Source: Flavobacteriaceae bacterium
Lineage (GTDB): Bacteria > Bacteroidota > Bacteroidia > Flavobacteriales > Flavobacteriaceae
Direction: 5' to 3'
Assembly (NCBI GenBank): GCA_030590765.1
Contig: JAUVCP010000053.1
Location: forward strand, 1 to 9,771
Length of the DNA: 9,771 nucleotides
The notes under the pieces were generated by a model. That model had not been told where the DNA came from and made no database searches. It was given only the letters and a program-made list of their open reading frames with translations. The position numbers were made by a program, and so were the translations under genes. Each line of letters opens with the position of its first letter. Position 1 is the stretch's first letter. Positions 1 through 7,578 of this stretch are shown in pieces.

Positions 1-573
1 ATTAAAAAATGTTTGAAACCCTATATTGCAATAATTCAATAAATTATTTGGTTTTTCCATCACAATCTTGTGCAAATAGTTTTCGGAAGTAATGGATTGC
101 TCCATTTCACCCAAATCAAATTTATTGTCTACAACAACCATATTGACCGCTTTCTCTAAATTGTCATAGGCTCTGTAATTTGCATAGGTAATATCCTGAC
201 TGCCTCCAATAATAATAGGAGCGATCTCTTTTTTCAATAACAGGGAAATTATTTCCTGAACAACAAAAAAAGTATCTTCCACATCATTTCCTTGAGGAAT
301 ATTTCCCAAATCAACGATATTGGAATGCCAGTTTCCTGGGAACATTTGATATAAATACTTTCGAATATTCTCTAAACCCCTACCTGTACCAACATTATCA
401 ACAGCATTTCTTCCTTCCAAGACCCCTATAATAGCTATTTGCACTTGATCCAGATCAGGAATCCCATTCTGTTTTGTGTGTTTTTCAATGTTTTTCCCTA
501 AGATTAAATCGGAAAGCAATGTAGTATGCGCAACGGCAATCTCTTCTACAGGTAATAGAAAACTTAAACTCAT
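1..573 (-). CDS. Ureohydrolase-fold protein (arginase/formimidoylglutamase family), 3' part missing, degenerate metal site
   Basis: Partial gene: the ATG is at 573-571 and 191 codons run without a stop to the window edge, so the C-terminal half is missing. I translated it directly. The N-terminus is MSLSFLLPVEEIAVAHTT. The fold is recognised from an early IAIIGVLEGRNAVDNVGTG segment (residues about 46-62), then IIIGGSQDITYANYRAY (about 117-134) and VNMVVVDNKFDLGE (about 142-155), which occupy the places of the family motifs GGDHS and DxHxD. The Asp residues of the second motif are kept, but the metal-ligand His of GGDHS is Gln and the His of DxHxD is Lys. Family members hydrolyse arginine, agmatine or formimidoylglutamate with two Mn ions. 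This copy probably cannot bind them normally, so an enzymatic name such as formimidoylglutamase would be risky. It follows topA on the same strand but is separated from it by a terminator. Family assignment is fairly sure; function is unknown. Confidence 0.75.
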   Translation of the reverse strand, partial: MSLSFLLPVEEIAVAHTTLLSDLILGKNIEKHTKQNGIPDLDQVQIAIIGVLEGRNAVDNVGTGRGLENIRKYLYQMFPGNWHSNIVDLGNIPQGNDVEDTFFVVQEIISLLLKKEIAPIIIGGSQDITYANYRAYDNLEKAVNMVVVDNKFDLGEMEQSITSENYLHKIVMEKPNNLLNYCNIGFQTFFN

Positions 574-669
574 TTTAATATAGTACTCTTAGATTTGTTT
601 GTATCGCAATTTACATATTTTTCTCCTTTTAAAAAGTTAAAAACTTTATAAAAAATGCATTCTTAGCAT

Positions 670-700
670 AAAAAAATCCTCAAAATAAAATTTTGAGGAT
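670..700 (-). terminator. Intrinsic terminator of topA
   Basis: Perfect 10-bp inverted repeat, ATCCTCAAAA (676-685) and TTTTGAGGAT (691-700), with a 5-base loop. On the minus strand it is followed directly by seven T residues (the A run at 670-676). It lies 42 bases beyond the topA stop codon and separates topA from the ureohydrolase-fold gene downstream. Confidence 0.85.
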
Positions 701-741
701 CTATAAATTATACTTCATTCAGCCTAAACAAGATAGTAAAC

Positions 742-3234
742 CTATTTTTTCTTTTTCTTCGCTACTCTTTTCTTAGCTACTTTCTTTTTTGGAGCATTTT
801 TTGCAATAATATCTTTAACCTCATCTAAAGTCAATGCCGGAGCATCAATTGTTTTAGGAATTTCAATTTTTACTTTTCCCTGTAATATGTTATGCCTGCC
901 CCATCTTGCTTTTTCAACTCGTATTCCTTCTTCTTCCCAGTTATGCACAACCTTGTCAATCTCTTTTTGTTTTTTGGTTTCGATCAACTCAACAATATCA
1001 TCATAGGTTAGGTTATCAAAATTATATTTTTTATTTACGTTGATAAACATATTGTTCCATTTTATAAACGGACCAAATCTACCCACTCCTTTTTGAACTG
1101 GTAAGTCTTCATATTCAGCTATTGGAGCATCTGCTTCCCTTTTTGCTTCGATCAACTCAATTGCCCGATCCAGATCAACTGACATTGGGTTTTCTCCTTT
1201 TGAAAGGGAAACGAACATTTTATCAAATCTTATATACGGACCAAATCTTCCACTCGAAACTACTACATCAACACTTTCATATTGCCCCAAAGTTTTTGGT
1301 AACTGAAAAAGATCCATTGCTTCTTCATAAGTAATATTTCCTAATGTTTGATCACCCTGTAAACTTGCAAACTTAGGTTTTTCTTCATCAGTTGCTTCAC
1401 CTATTTGCACCATTGCACCAAATCTGCCCAATCTGGCATAAACATTTTTACCCGATTCCGGATCAACCCCTAACAAGCGCTCACCCTTTGCTCTTTCTGC
1501 ATTTTCCTTAACATCTTCAACTCTGGTATGAAATTCGGTATAAAACTCTTTGATCATTTCAATCCAATGGCCTTTTCCTTCAGCAATATCATCAAATTCC
1601 TTTTCTACCCTTGCAGTAAAACTAAAATCTAAAATATTTGAAAAATTCGCAACCAAAAAGTCATTTACGATTCTACCAACATCGGTTGGAATCAACTTGC
1701 CTTTATCTGCCCCAACTTTTTCAGTTAAACTGCGGGAAACAACCTGGTCATTTTCCAGTTTAATTTGTGTGTAAATTCTATCTTTTCCTTCAACCGCACC
1801 CTTTCCTACGTATTCACGTTTTTGAATAGTTGAAATGGTTGGTGCATATGTTGATGGTCTTCCTATTCCCAACTCTTCCAGTTGTTTCACTAAAGATGCC
1901 TCCGTAAAACGATAAGGTGCTTTAGTATATCTTTCGGTTGCTGAAATAAAACTATTTTGTAAAACCTCATTTACAGTCAGTTTTGGCAACATGCCTTCCT
2001 GCTCTTCATCATCATTATCCTTACCTTCCAAATACACTTTTAAAAACCCTTCAAAAGTGATTACTTCTCCATTGGCAGTAAACACCTTTTGATTTTTGTC
2101 ATTGTTAATTTTTACATTTGTTCTTTCCAATTGTGCATCACTCATTTGTGATGCAATTGTTCTTTTCCAGATCAAATCATATAATCTTGCCTGATCATTT
2201 TCAACATGAACCGTTCGGGTATTCATATTTGTAGGACGAATGGCTTCGTGCGCTTCTTGTGCACCTTTTGATTTAGTTTTAAAATTTCTTGGATTGCTAT
2301 AATCACTCCCATAGGAAGCCGTAATTTCTTCCTGTGCTGCATTTTTAGCATCATCTGATAAATTTACACTATCAGTTCTCATATATGTGATCAACCCTGC
2401 TTCATACAAACGCTGCGCCATGATCATGGTTTTTACCACCGGAAAGTATAATTTTCTTGATGCCTCCTGCTGTAAAGTTGAAGTTGTAAATGGTGGTGCA
2501 GGTGTTTTTTTTGCAGGTTTAGTTGTTAGGTCGTCTACTTTAAATTCAGCAGAAATACAGGAATTCAAAAACACTTCCGCTTCATTTTTTGTTTCAAAAT
2601 TCCTTGGCAATTTAGCCTTGAATCTTTTACCATTGCTATTGATAAACTCAGCTACAACTCTGTAAGAAGCAACTGGTTTAAATTTCTCTATTTCACGTTC
2701 TCGTTCTACGATCAGTCTTACAGCAACGGATTGCACTCTACCAGCCGATAATCCACTTTTTACTTTTCTCCAAAGAACCGGTGATAATTCATAACCCACC
2801 AATCTATCTAGCACTCTTCTTGCCTGCTGTGCATTTACAAGATTATAATCAATACTTCTTGGGCTTTCAACAGCTTTTAAGATGGCTTTTTTGGTGATCT
2901 CATGAAAAACAATTCTTTTTGTTTTATCATCAGTTAATTTTAGTTGTTCATACAAATGCCAGGCAATTGCTTCTCCCTCACGATCCTCATCACTTGCTAA
3001 CCAAACCGTATCAGCTTTTTTTGCTAAAGATTTTAATTTTTTAACAACTGCTTTTTTATCTGCAGAAACACTGTAATTTGGTTTAAAATCTCCATCTACA
3101 TTTACCCCCAATTCTTTGGAAGGTAAATCGGCAATATGACCAAAACTAGATTCCACTACAAAATCTTTTCCTAAATATTTCTCTATGGTTTTCGCTTTTG
3201 CCGGTGACTCCACAATTACTAAATTCTTCGCCAT
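742..3234 (-). CDS. topA: DNA topoisomerase I (type IA)
   Basis: 830-residue type IA topoisomerase, which relaxes negatively supercoiled DNA through a transient 5'-phosphotyrosine link. The Toprim domain begins at residue 4 (LVIVESPAKAKTIEKYLG, catalytic Glu9), and the acidic metal triad is in SDEDREGEA (Asp82, Asp84, Glu86). The active-site Tyr284 sits in GLITYMRTDS, followed by Arg286. ELGIGRPSTYA (454-464) is another hallmark. In place of the tetracysteine zinc fingers of E. coli TopA, the C-terminus carries Toprim C-terminal repeats seen as GRFG motifs near 603, 662 and 718 and WGR at 778. It ends in a lysine-rich tail (816-830). The only cysteine is Cys226, so no zinc finger is possible. 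The start MAKNLVIVES is the usual one for the family. A TAnnTTTG element lies about 77 bases upstream and a strong terminator follows the stop. Confidence 0.98.
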   Translation of the reverse strand: MAKNLVIVESPAKAKTIEKYLGKDFVVESSFGHIADLPSKELGVNVDGDFKPNYSVSADKKAVVKKLKSLAKKADTVWLASDEDREGEAIAWHLYEQLKLTDDKTKRIVFHEITKKAILKAVESPRSIDYNLVNAQQARRVLDRLVGYELSPVLWRKVKSGLSAGRVQSVAVRLIVEREREIEKFKPVASYRVVAEFINSNGKRFKAKLPRNFETKNEAEVFLNSCISAEFKVDDLTTKPAKKTPAPPFTTSTLQQEASRKLYFPVVKTMIMAQRLYEAGLITYMRTDSVNLSDDAKNAAQEEITASYGSDYSNPRNFKTKSKGAQEAHEAIRPTNMNTRTVHVENDQARLYDLIWKRTIASQMSDAQLERTNVKINNDKNQKVFTANGEVITFEGFLKVYLEGKDNDDEEQEGMLPKLTVNEVLQNSFISATERYTKAPYRFTEASLVKQLEELGIGRPSTYAPTISTIQKREYVGKGAVEGKDRIYTQIKLENDQVVSRSLTEKVGADKGKLIPTDVGRIVNDFLVANFSNILDFSFTARVEKEFDDIAEGKGHWIEMIKEFYTEFHTRVEDVKENAERAKGERLLGVDPESGKNVYARLGRFGAMVQIGEATDEEKPKFASLQGDQTLGNITYEEAMDLFQLPKTLGQYESVDVVVSSGRFGPYIRFDKMFVSLSKGENPMSVDLDRAIELIEAKREADAPIAEYEDLPVQKGVGRFGPFIKWNNMFINVNKKYNFDNLTYDDIVELIETKKQKEIDKVVHNWEEEGIRVEKARWGRHNILQGKVKIEIPKTIDAPALTLDEVKDIIAKNAPKKKVAKKRVAKKKKK

Positions 3235-3310
3235 TCTTCTGTTTTTTTTATGTAATGTTTAAATAAATAAAGGAACACCTATTATATATAAAAACATTTT
3301 TTTGAGATTG

Positions 3311-3318
3311 CAAAAGTA
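3311..3318 (-). promoter_or_regulatory. Candidate -7 promoter element of topA
   Basis: On the minus strand the sequence reads TACTTTTG, an exact match to the Bacteroidota -7 element TAnnTTTG, 76 bases before the topA ATG. The -33 region holds only TTTA (3341-3344, spacer 22), not TTTG. The leader would be about 70 bases. The match is exact, but the region is AT-rich and the -33 element is weak. Confidence 0.5.
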
Positions 3319-3361
3319 TATAGAATTTTTTAAATTTGGATAAATAGTTTAATTTTAAAAG

Positions 3362-3389
3362 AAAAACCACTCATTTGAGAGTGGTTTTT
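3362..3389 (-). terminator. Intrinsic terminator of the LVIVD lipoprotein gene
   Basis: Perfect 11-bp inverted repeat, AAAAACCACTC (3362-3372) and GAGTGGTTTTT (3379-3389), with a 6-base loop. It lies 17 bases past the stop codon of the minus-strand gene ending at 3407. The A/T runs at both ends give a U tract in the minus-strand transcript, which separates this gene from topA. Confidence 0.85.
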
Positions 3390-3406
3390 AAAGATGTTTT
3401 AAGATT

Positions 3407-4654
3407 TTAATCTAAAGAAAATTGACTTAATAAGTTAATTCCATTTTCTGTATATGCATATTGATACAGCACTTCTTCACCAATCATAAGCAAGTGATCA
3501 TCTAACGGAATGATATCAAAAGTATTTATATCTTTAAAATGATCAACTAATTGTAAATCTTCCACATTGGTCTTATCATAAACTTTTAACCCCGAATTAC
3601 CATCACATATAAAAAGTAAATTATTCTTTATACCTAAACCATAGGGATTATCCATTGCATATGACTTTTTAAGCTTAGGATTGTATAAATCGGCTATATC
3701 AACAATTTGAAGACTACTGTCTAATGCTCCACACGAATTTCCTGCTCTCAATGTTATATAAGCATAATCATTATCAACAACAACAGGATCACAAGCTGTA
3801 CCGTGTTGAAATTCTGAAATAAATTGAGGTGAAGCAGGTGATTTAATATCATATATAAACATACCACTCATACTTCCTAAAAATAAATGATTGCCCCTAT
3901 TAAATATAGTTTCTATATCAAATCCAGCAAAAACAGAACTTAACTGTTGTGGGTTTTCTAACTTATCAATATTAAATATATTTATATTATGGCTATCTAC
4001 AGCATATAAATAATCATCAACAATTTTAAATCTGGCTAAAGACCCTCCTTGTCCAACAGAAACATTTGTCTCTGCAAAAGCAACAATATCAGTAAATCTT
4101 GTCTTCAAATTTTCAATTTCTTCTATACTCCTCCTTTCTTGTGTAACTTTCCAACCAATAATAATTTCATCAGAATTTGGAGTTTGATCTTTATAATCAA
4201 AAAGTAGATCATCCATAAAAGGCATGACAACATAAGAAGGGAAAACATCTTTTAGCCTGGTAACTTCTTTGATATCATTGATATCTGAAATATCAAAAAT
4301 AACCAAGTCCATTAAACTATCCACATACAAATAATCACCTTTGATTTCCATATCATTACTTGCTTCAATTTTAATACAAGCTACTTTTTTCGGACTTTTA
4401 GGATTTGAGTTATCAATGATATGTATGCCATTTTCAATATCATTTACCAATACTAAATCATTATATACATATATTTTTCCAGATTCAATAATTGGCATTG
4501 GTGAGGAAATTCTTACAGAAGATCTTAAAGCCTCTTTAGTCATATACTTTGGTGTAGCTACATTAACCAAAACAAATTCCCCATCGGTCTCATCATTACA
4601 AGATTGCAACACAAAAAACAACATTACTATTGCTAAAACTATTTTTGTTTTCAT
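3407..4654 (-). CDS. LVIVD-repeat beta-propeller lipoprotein, probably surface-exposed
   Basis: 415-residue secreted lipoprotein of unknown function. Residues 1-18 form a lipoprotein signal peptide (MKTKIVLAIVMLFFVLQS) with lipidated Cys19. At least six LVIVD-like strands follow, each ending in an [IVF][YFV][DN]-type turn: GIHIIDNSNP (76-85), LVIFDISD (117-124), INIFNID (224-230), MFIYDIKSP (265-273), LQIVDIADLYNP (316-326) and LKVYDKTN (356-363). This pattern fits a beta-propeller. A longer insertion (about 135-205) ends in GQGGSLARF, a segment I recall as conserved in Bacteroidota members of the family. The residues after Cys19 are NDETDGE, acidic as in Bacteroidota lipoprotein export signals that send proteins to the cell surface. 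Cys288 and Cys308 could form a disulfide. The gene is divergent from miaB and has its own terminator. Ligand and partner cannot be inferred. A weak TATCTTTA element (4694-4687, minus strand) might be its -7 site. Confidence 0.85.
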   Translation of the reverse strand: MKTKIVLAIVMLFFVLQSCNDETDGEFVLVNVATPKYMTKEALRSSVRISSPMPIIESGKIYVYNDLVLVNDIENGIHIIDNSNPKSPKKVACIKIEASNDMEIKGDYLYVDSLMDLVIFDISDINDIKEVTRLKDVFPSYVVMPFMDDLLFDYKDQTPNSDEIIIGWKVTQERRSIEEIENLKTRFTDIVAFAETNVSVGQGGSLARFKIVDDYLYAVDSHNINIFNIDKLENPQQLSSVFAGFDIETIFNRGNHLFLGSMSGMFIYDIKSPASPQFISEFQHGTACDPVVVDNDYAYITLRAGNSCGALDSSLQIVDIADLYNPKLKKSYAMDNPYGLGIKNNLLFICDGNSGLKVYDKTNVEDLQLVDHFKDINTFDIIPLDDHLLMIGEEVLYQYAYTENGINLLSQFSLD

Positions 4655-4761
4655 AACTATATCTATTTATAAACTCTTAGTATTGTTAAAGATACTTCAT
4701 AAATAAAAAAGTTGCGTTAGATTTAAGATGACAATGTGTCATATAATTTAGATTTTGGTTG

Positions 4762-4769
4762 TATCTTTG
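4762..4769 (+). promoter_or_regulatory. Candidate -7 promoter element of the miaB operon
   Basis: TATCTTTG is an exact TAnnTTTG match, 17 bases before the preferred miaB ATG. The -33 region has no clear TTTG. Transcription would begin near 4776, downstream of the upstream in-frame ATG at 4736, which argues for the miaB start at 4787. The same bases overlap a GG-N10-GC arrangement (GG at 4757-4758, GC at 4769-4770), a weak sigma-54-like match. Confidence 0.55.
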
Positions 4770-4786
4770 CAAACCAAATAAAATAT

Positions 4787-6220
4787 ATGGCAAGCGAAAA
4801 TATTATTGAAGAAAAGAAACAAGGACAGGCATTGATAACGGAACAGAAAGATGATAATTCTAAGCTTTTATTTATTGAATCGTTTGGCTGCCAAATGAAT
4901 TTAAATGACAGTGAGATCGTTGCTTCTATTTTAGCAGATGAGGGATTTAACACTACTTCACATTTAGAAGATGCAGATCTGGTTTTGGTAAACACCTGTT
5001 CTATTCGCGAAAAAGCAGAACAAACCATTAGAAAGAGATTACAAAAATACAATCGTGTAAAAAGAATAAATCCCAATATGAAAATTGGTGTGTTGGGTTG
5101 TATGGCCGAACGATTAAAAACCAAATTCTTAGAAGAGGAAAAAATGGTAGATCTTGTTGTAGGTCCGGATGCTTATCGCGATTTACCAAATCTTGTAAGA
5201 GAAGTAGAAAGCGGTAAAGATGCCATCAATGTAATATTATCCAAAGAAGAAACATATGGTGATGTTTCTCCAGTAAGGCTAAATACTAATGGCGTTTCTG
5301 CATTTATTTCAATTACAAGAGGTTGTGATAATATGTGCACTTTTTGTGTGGTACCATTCACAAGAGGAAGAGAAAGATCTAGAGATCCACAAAGTATTAT
5401 TAAAGAAGCTCAAGACCTATGGGATAAAGGCTATAAAGAAATAACTTTACTCGGGCAAAATGTAGATTCCTACTTATGGTATGGTGGTGGGTTAAAAAAA
5501 GACCTGAAAAATGCCTCAGAAATTGCTCAGGCAACTGCCATTGATTTTGCCCATTTACTTGAAATAGTTGCGATAACTTTGCCAAAAATGAGAATACGAT
5601 TTGCTACTTCCAATCCACAAGATATGAGAATCAACGTATTACATAGCATGGCAAAACACGATAATATTTGTAAATACATTCACTTACCTGTTCAAACAGG
5701 TAGCAGCAGAATGCTAGAGAGAATGAATCGACAGCACACTCGAGAAGAATATATAAAACTCATTGATGAAATTCATGAAATTTTACCCGAATGTGCTATT
5801 TCGCAAGATATGATTGCCGGTTTTTGTGGAGAAACAGAACAAGATCACAAAGATACTCTTTCACTTATGGAATATGTAAAATATGACTTTGGGTTTATGT
5901 TTGCCTATTCGGAAAGACCCGGAACACCCGCAGCAAAAAGAATGGAAGACGATATACCTATGGAAACAAAGAAAAGAAGATTGTCAGAAATTATTAACTT
6001 GCAACAAAAGCATGGATTATACAGAATGAAGCAATTTGTTGGCAAAACTGTAGAAATTCTGATTGAAGGAAATTCAAAAAAATCTGATGAACACTGGATG
6101 GGAAGAAATTCTCAAAATGCAGTTGCAGTTTTTCCAAAAGGAAATGAAAAAATTGGCAATCTGGTTATGGTAAAAATTAAAGATTGTACTTCTGCTACTT
6201 TAATAGGAACAAGAATTTAA
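4787..6220 (+). CDS. miaB: tRNA-2-methylthio-N6-isopentenyladenosine methylthiotransferase MiaB
   Basis: Radical-SAM enzyme that adds a methylthio group to i6A37 of tRNAs reading UNN codons, giving ms2i6A. The 477-residue protein has the full family layout. The N-terminal methylthiotransferase domain carries the three auxiliary-cluster cysteines Cys35 (ESFGCQMNLNDSE), Cys71 (VNTCSIREKAE) and Cys105 (VLGCMAER). The radical-SAM motif is CDNMCTFC (Cys180, Cys184, Cys187), followed by PFTRGRERSR. A C-terminal TRAM domain begins near FVGKTVEILIEG (417-428). The frame is open back to an ATG at 4736, but 4787 is preferred: MASENIIEEK follows an A-rich leader, the extra 17 residues are unlike the family, and a TAnnTTTG element lies between the two ATGs. 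It is the first gene of a rightward run, 48 bases before the sigma-54 activator. Confidence 0.97.
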   Translation: MASENIIEEKKQGQALITEQKDDNSKLLFIESFGCQMNLNDSEIVASILADEGFNTTSHLEDADLVLVNTCSIREKAEQTIRKRLQKYNRVKRINPNMKIGVLGCMAERLKTKFLEEEKMVDLVVGPDAYRDLPNLVREVESGKDAINVILSKEETYGDVSPVRLNTNGVSAFISITRGCDNMCTFCVVPFTRGRERSRDPQSIIKEAQDLWDKGYKEITLLGQNVDSYLWYGGGLKKDLKNASEIAQATAIDFAHLLEIVAITLPKMRIRFATSNPQDMRINVLHSMAKHDNICKYIHLPVQTGSSRMLERMNRQHTREEYIKLIDEIHEILPECAISQDMIAGFCGETEQDHKDTLSLMEYVKYDFGFMFAYSERPGTPAAKRMEDDIPMETKKRRLSEIINLQQKHGLYRMKQFVGKTVEILIEGNSKKSDEHWMGRNSQNAVAVFPKGNEKIGNLVMVKIKDCTSATLIGTRI

Positions 6221-6243
6221 TTGAAATCACACTTATATTTCAA
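6221..6243 (+). repeat. Short hairpin directly after miaB
   Basis: Perfect 7-bp inverted repeat TTGAAAT (6221-6227) and ATTTCAA (6237-6243) with a 9-base loop, starting on the base after the miaB stop codon. No U tract follows, so it is not a convincing terminator. It lies 26 bases before the TTG start of the next gene and could act as a processing or attenuation hairpin. In AT-rich DNA chance is also possible. Confidence 0.35.
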
Positions 6244-6268
6244 ACAATTTTAAATTAAAATAATTATT

Positions 6269-7507
6269 TTGGAACAGCTACAAAACATCAAACAGCGATT
6301 TGGAATTATTGGAAACAACAACCAGCTAAATCTAGCTTTGCAAAAGGCAATTAGGGTTTCACCAACAGATATCTCTGTTTTGGTTACCGGTGAAAGTGGT
6401 GTAGGTAAAGAAGTTATCCCAAAAATAATTCACGGTTTATCTCACAGAAAGCATGCAAAATACATTGCAGTAAACTGTGGAGCCATACCAGAAGGAACCA
6501 TTGATAGTGAGCTTTTTGGTCATGAAAAAGGTTCATTTACAGGTGCTACACAAACAAGAAGCGGTTATTTTGAAGTTGCTGATGGGGGAACTATTTTTTT
6601 AGATGAAGTTGGTGAACTACCTCTTACTACTCAGGTGAGATTGCTTCGTGTTTTAGAAAATGGTGAATTTTTAAAAGTCGGTTCTTCCCAAGTACAAAAA
6701 ACCAATGTCAGAATTGTTGCTGCCACCAACATTAACATGATGGATGCCATACATAAAGGTAAGTTCAGAGAAGATCTTTATTACCGTTTGAGTACCGTTG
6801 AAATTCATCTCCCACCTTTAAGTGATCGTGAAGAAGATATACACTTGTTGTTTAGGAAATTTGCATCGGATTTTGCTCAAAAATATAAAATGCCAACCAT
6901 TCGGTTGGATGATAATGCTATAAACACTTTAACTTCTTATCCCTGGAGAGGAAACATCAGACAATTAAAAAATATCACCGAACAAATGTCTGTAATAGAG
7001 CAAACCCGAAATATCACAAATGCTATTTTGCTTTCCTACCTGCCGGATTACAGCGCTAATTTACCTGCAGTTATAGCAGAAAGTGGATCAAAAAGTGATT
7101 TCACTAATGAACGTGAAATTTTATACAAGGTTTTATTTGATATGCGTAATGATATTACCGATCTGAAAAAATTAACACAGGAATTGATCAAGGATAAAAA
7201 AGGGAAACAGCCTGAGCAAGACACACAGTTTCTTATTGATAAAATTTATGGTAAAGATGATGATGATACGAATAACACCTTAGAGATCATGTCAAATCCA
7301 CAACAAAAAACCTACCAGGAAGAGCCTAAAATAAATACTTATGATGATGCAGAAACCATTGAGGAAACCATTTCTTTGCAGGAAAAGGAATTTGAAATGA
7401 TCAAACAGGCGCTTGAAAGAAATAAAGGTAAGCGAAAATTAGCTGCCAAAGAGTTGGGTATTTCAGAACGAACACTGTACCGAAAAATAAATCAATATAA
7501 TTTGTAA
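6269..7507 (+). CDS. Sigma-54-dependent transcriptional activator (AAA+ enhancer-binding protein without sensor domain)
   Basis: 412-residue bacterial enhancer-binding protein that would remodel the RpoN-RNA polymerase closed complex using ATP. The AAA+ domain fills residues about 10-240: Walker A GESGVGKE (41-48), the sigma-54-contacting loop as GSFTGA (88-93, Ala to Ser variant of GAFTGA), Walker B GGTIFLDEVGE (106-116, Asp112 and Glu113), and arginine-finger region FREDLYYRL (166-174). An acidic, low-complexity linker (about 265-370, with DDDD near 330-333) leads to a Fis-type helix-turn-helix (about 373-411: LAAKELGISERTLYRKI). No receiver, GAF or PAS domain precedes the AAA+ core, so activity is probably controlled by abundance or a partner protein. 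The start is TTG: an in-frame stop lies at 6251, no ATG intervenes, and the next Met is residue 157, inside the core. It is probably co-transcribed with miaB and lptE. Its targets are unknown; see the sigma-54-like site before groES. Confidence 0.93.
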   Translation: MEQLQNIKQRFGIIGNNNQLNLALQKAIRVSPTDISVLVTGESGVGKEVIPKIIHGLSHRKHAKYIAVNCGAIPEGTIDSELFGHEKGSFTGATQTRSGYFEVADGGTIFLDEVGELPLTTQVRLLRVLENGEFLKVGSSQVQKTNVRIVAATNINMMDAIHKGKFREDLYYRLSTVEIHLPPLSDREEDIHLLFRKFASDFAQKYKMPTIRLDDNAINTLTSYPWRGNIRQLKNITEQMSVIEQTRNITNAILLSYLPDYSANLPAVIAESGSKSDFTNEREILYKVLFDMRNDITDLKKLTQELIKDKKGKQPEQDTQFLIDKIYGKDDDDTNNTLEIMSNPQQKTYQEEPKINTYDDAETIEETISLQEKEFEMIKQALERNKGKRKLAAKELGISERTLYRKINQYNL

Positions 7508-7515
7508 ATACAAAT

Positions 7516-7553
7516 GTTTATTCGTTTATTCGTTAGCTGTTCTGCGGCGAACA
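7516..7553 (+). repeat. Tandem octamer plus GC-rich mini-hairpin before lptE
   Basis: Two perfect adjacent copies of GTTTATTC (7516-7523 and 7524-7531) are followed by GTTA and then a 5-bp hairpin, TGTTC (7538-7542) and GAACA (7549-7553), around the GC-rich loop TGCGGC. The loop is unusually GC-rich for this AT-rich region. It lies in the 71-base gap between the activator gene and lptE. It could be a copy of a dispersed intergenic repeat or an mRNA-processing site; neither can be decided from one copy. Confidence 0.4.
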
Positions 7554-7578
7554 AATTGAGCCAACAATCAATCCGATA

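Noticed and set aside
631..647. Inverted repeat AAAGTT-AAA-AACTTT upstream of the ureohydrolase-fold gene
   Set aside because: Only A/T-rich 6-bp arms with a 3-base loop in a very AT-rich stretch. No promoter or terminator context, so chance is the simplest explanation.
1122..2665. Plus-strand open frames at 1122-1334, 1550-1774 and 2387-2665
   Set aside because: All lie antisense inside topA, which is a full, clearly recognised protein. Their translations show no family features.
4341..4706. Plus-strand 121-codon frame antisense to the LVIVD lipoprotein gene
   Set aside because: It covers the lipoprotein's signal peptide and first repeats in antisense. No start signal or recognisable domain.
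4736..4786. Upstream in-frame ATG as the miaB start
   Set aside because: The added residues (MSYNLDFGCIFANQIKY) do not resemble MiaB, and the TAnnTTTG element at 4762-4769 would lie inside the coding region.
4723..5585. Minus-strand frames at 4723-5124, 5173-5361 and 5400-5585
   Set aside because: They are antisense shadows of miaB, whose cysteine motifs prove the plus-strand frame.
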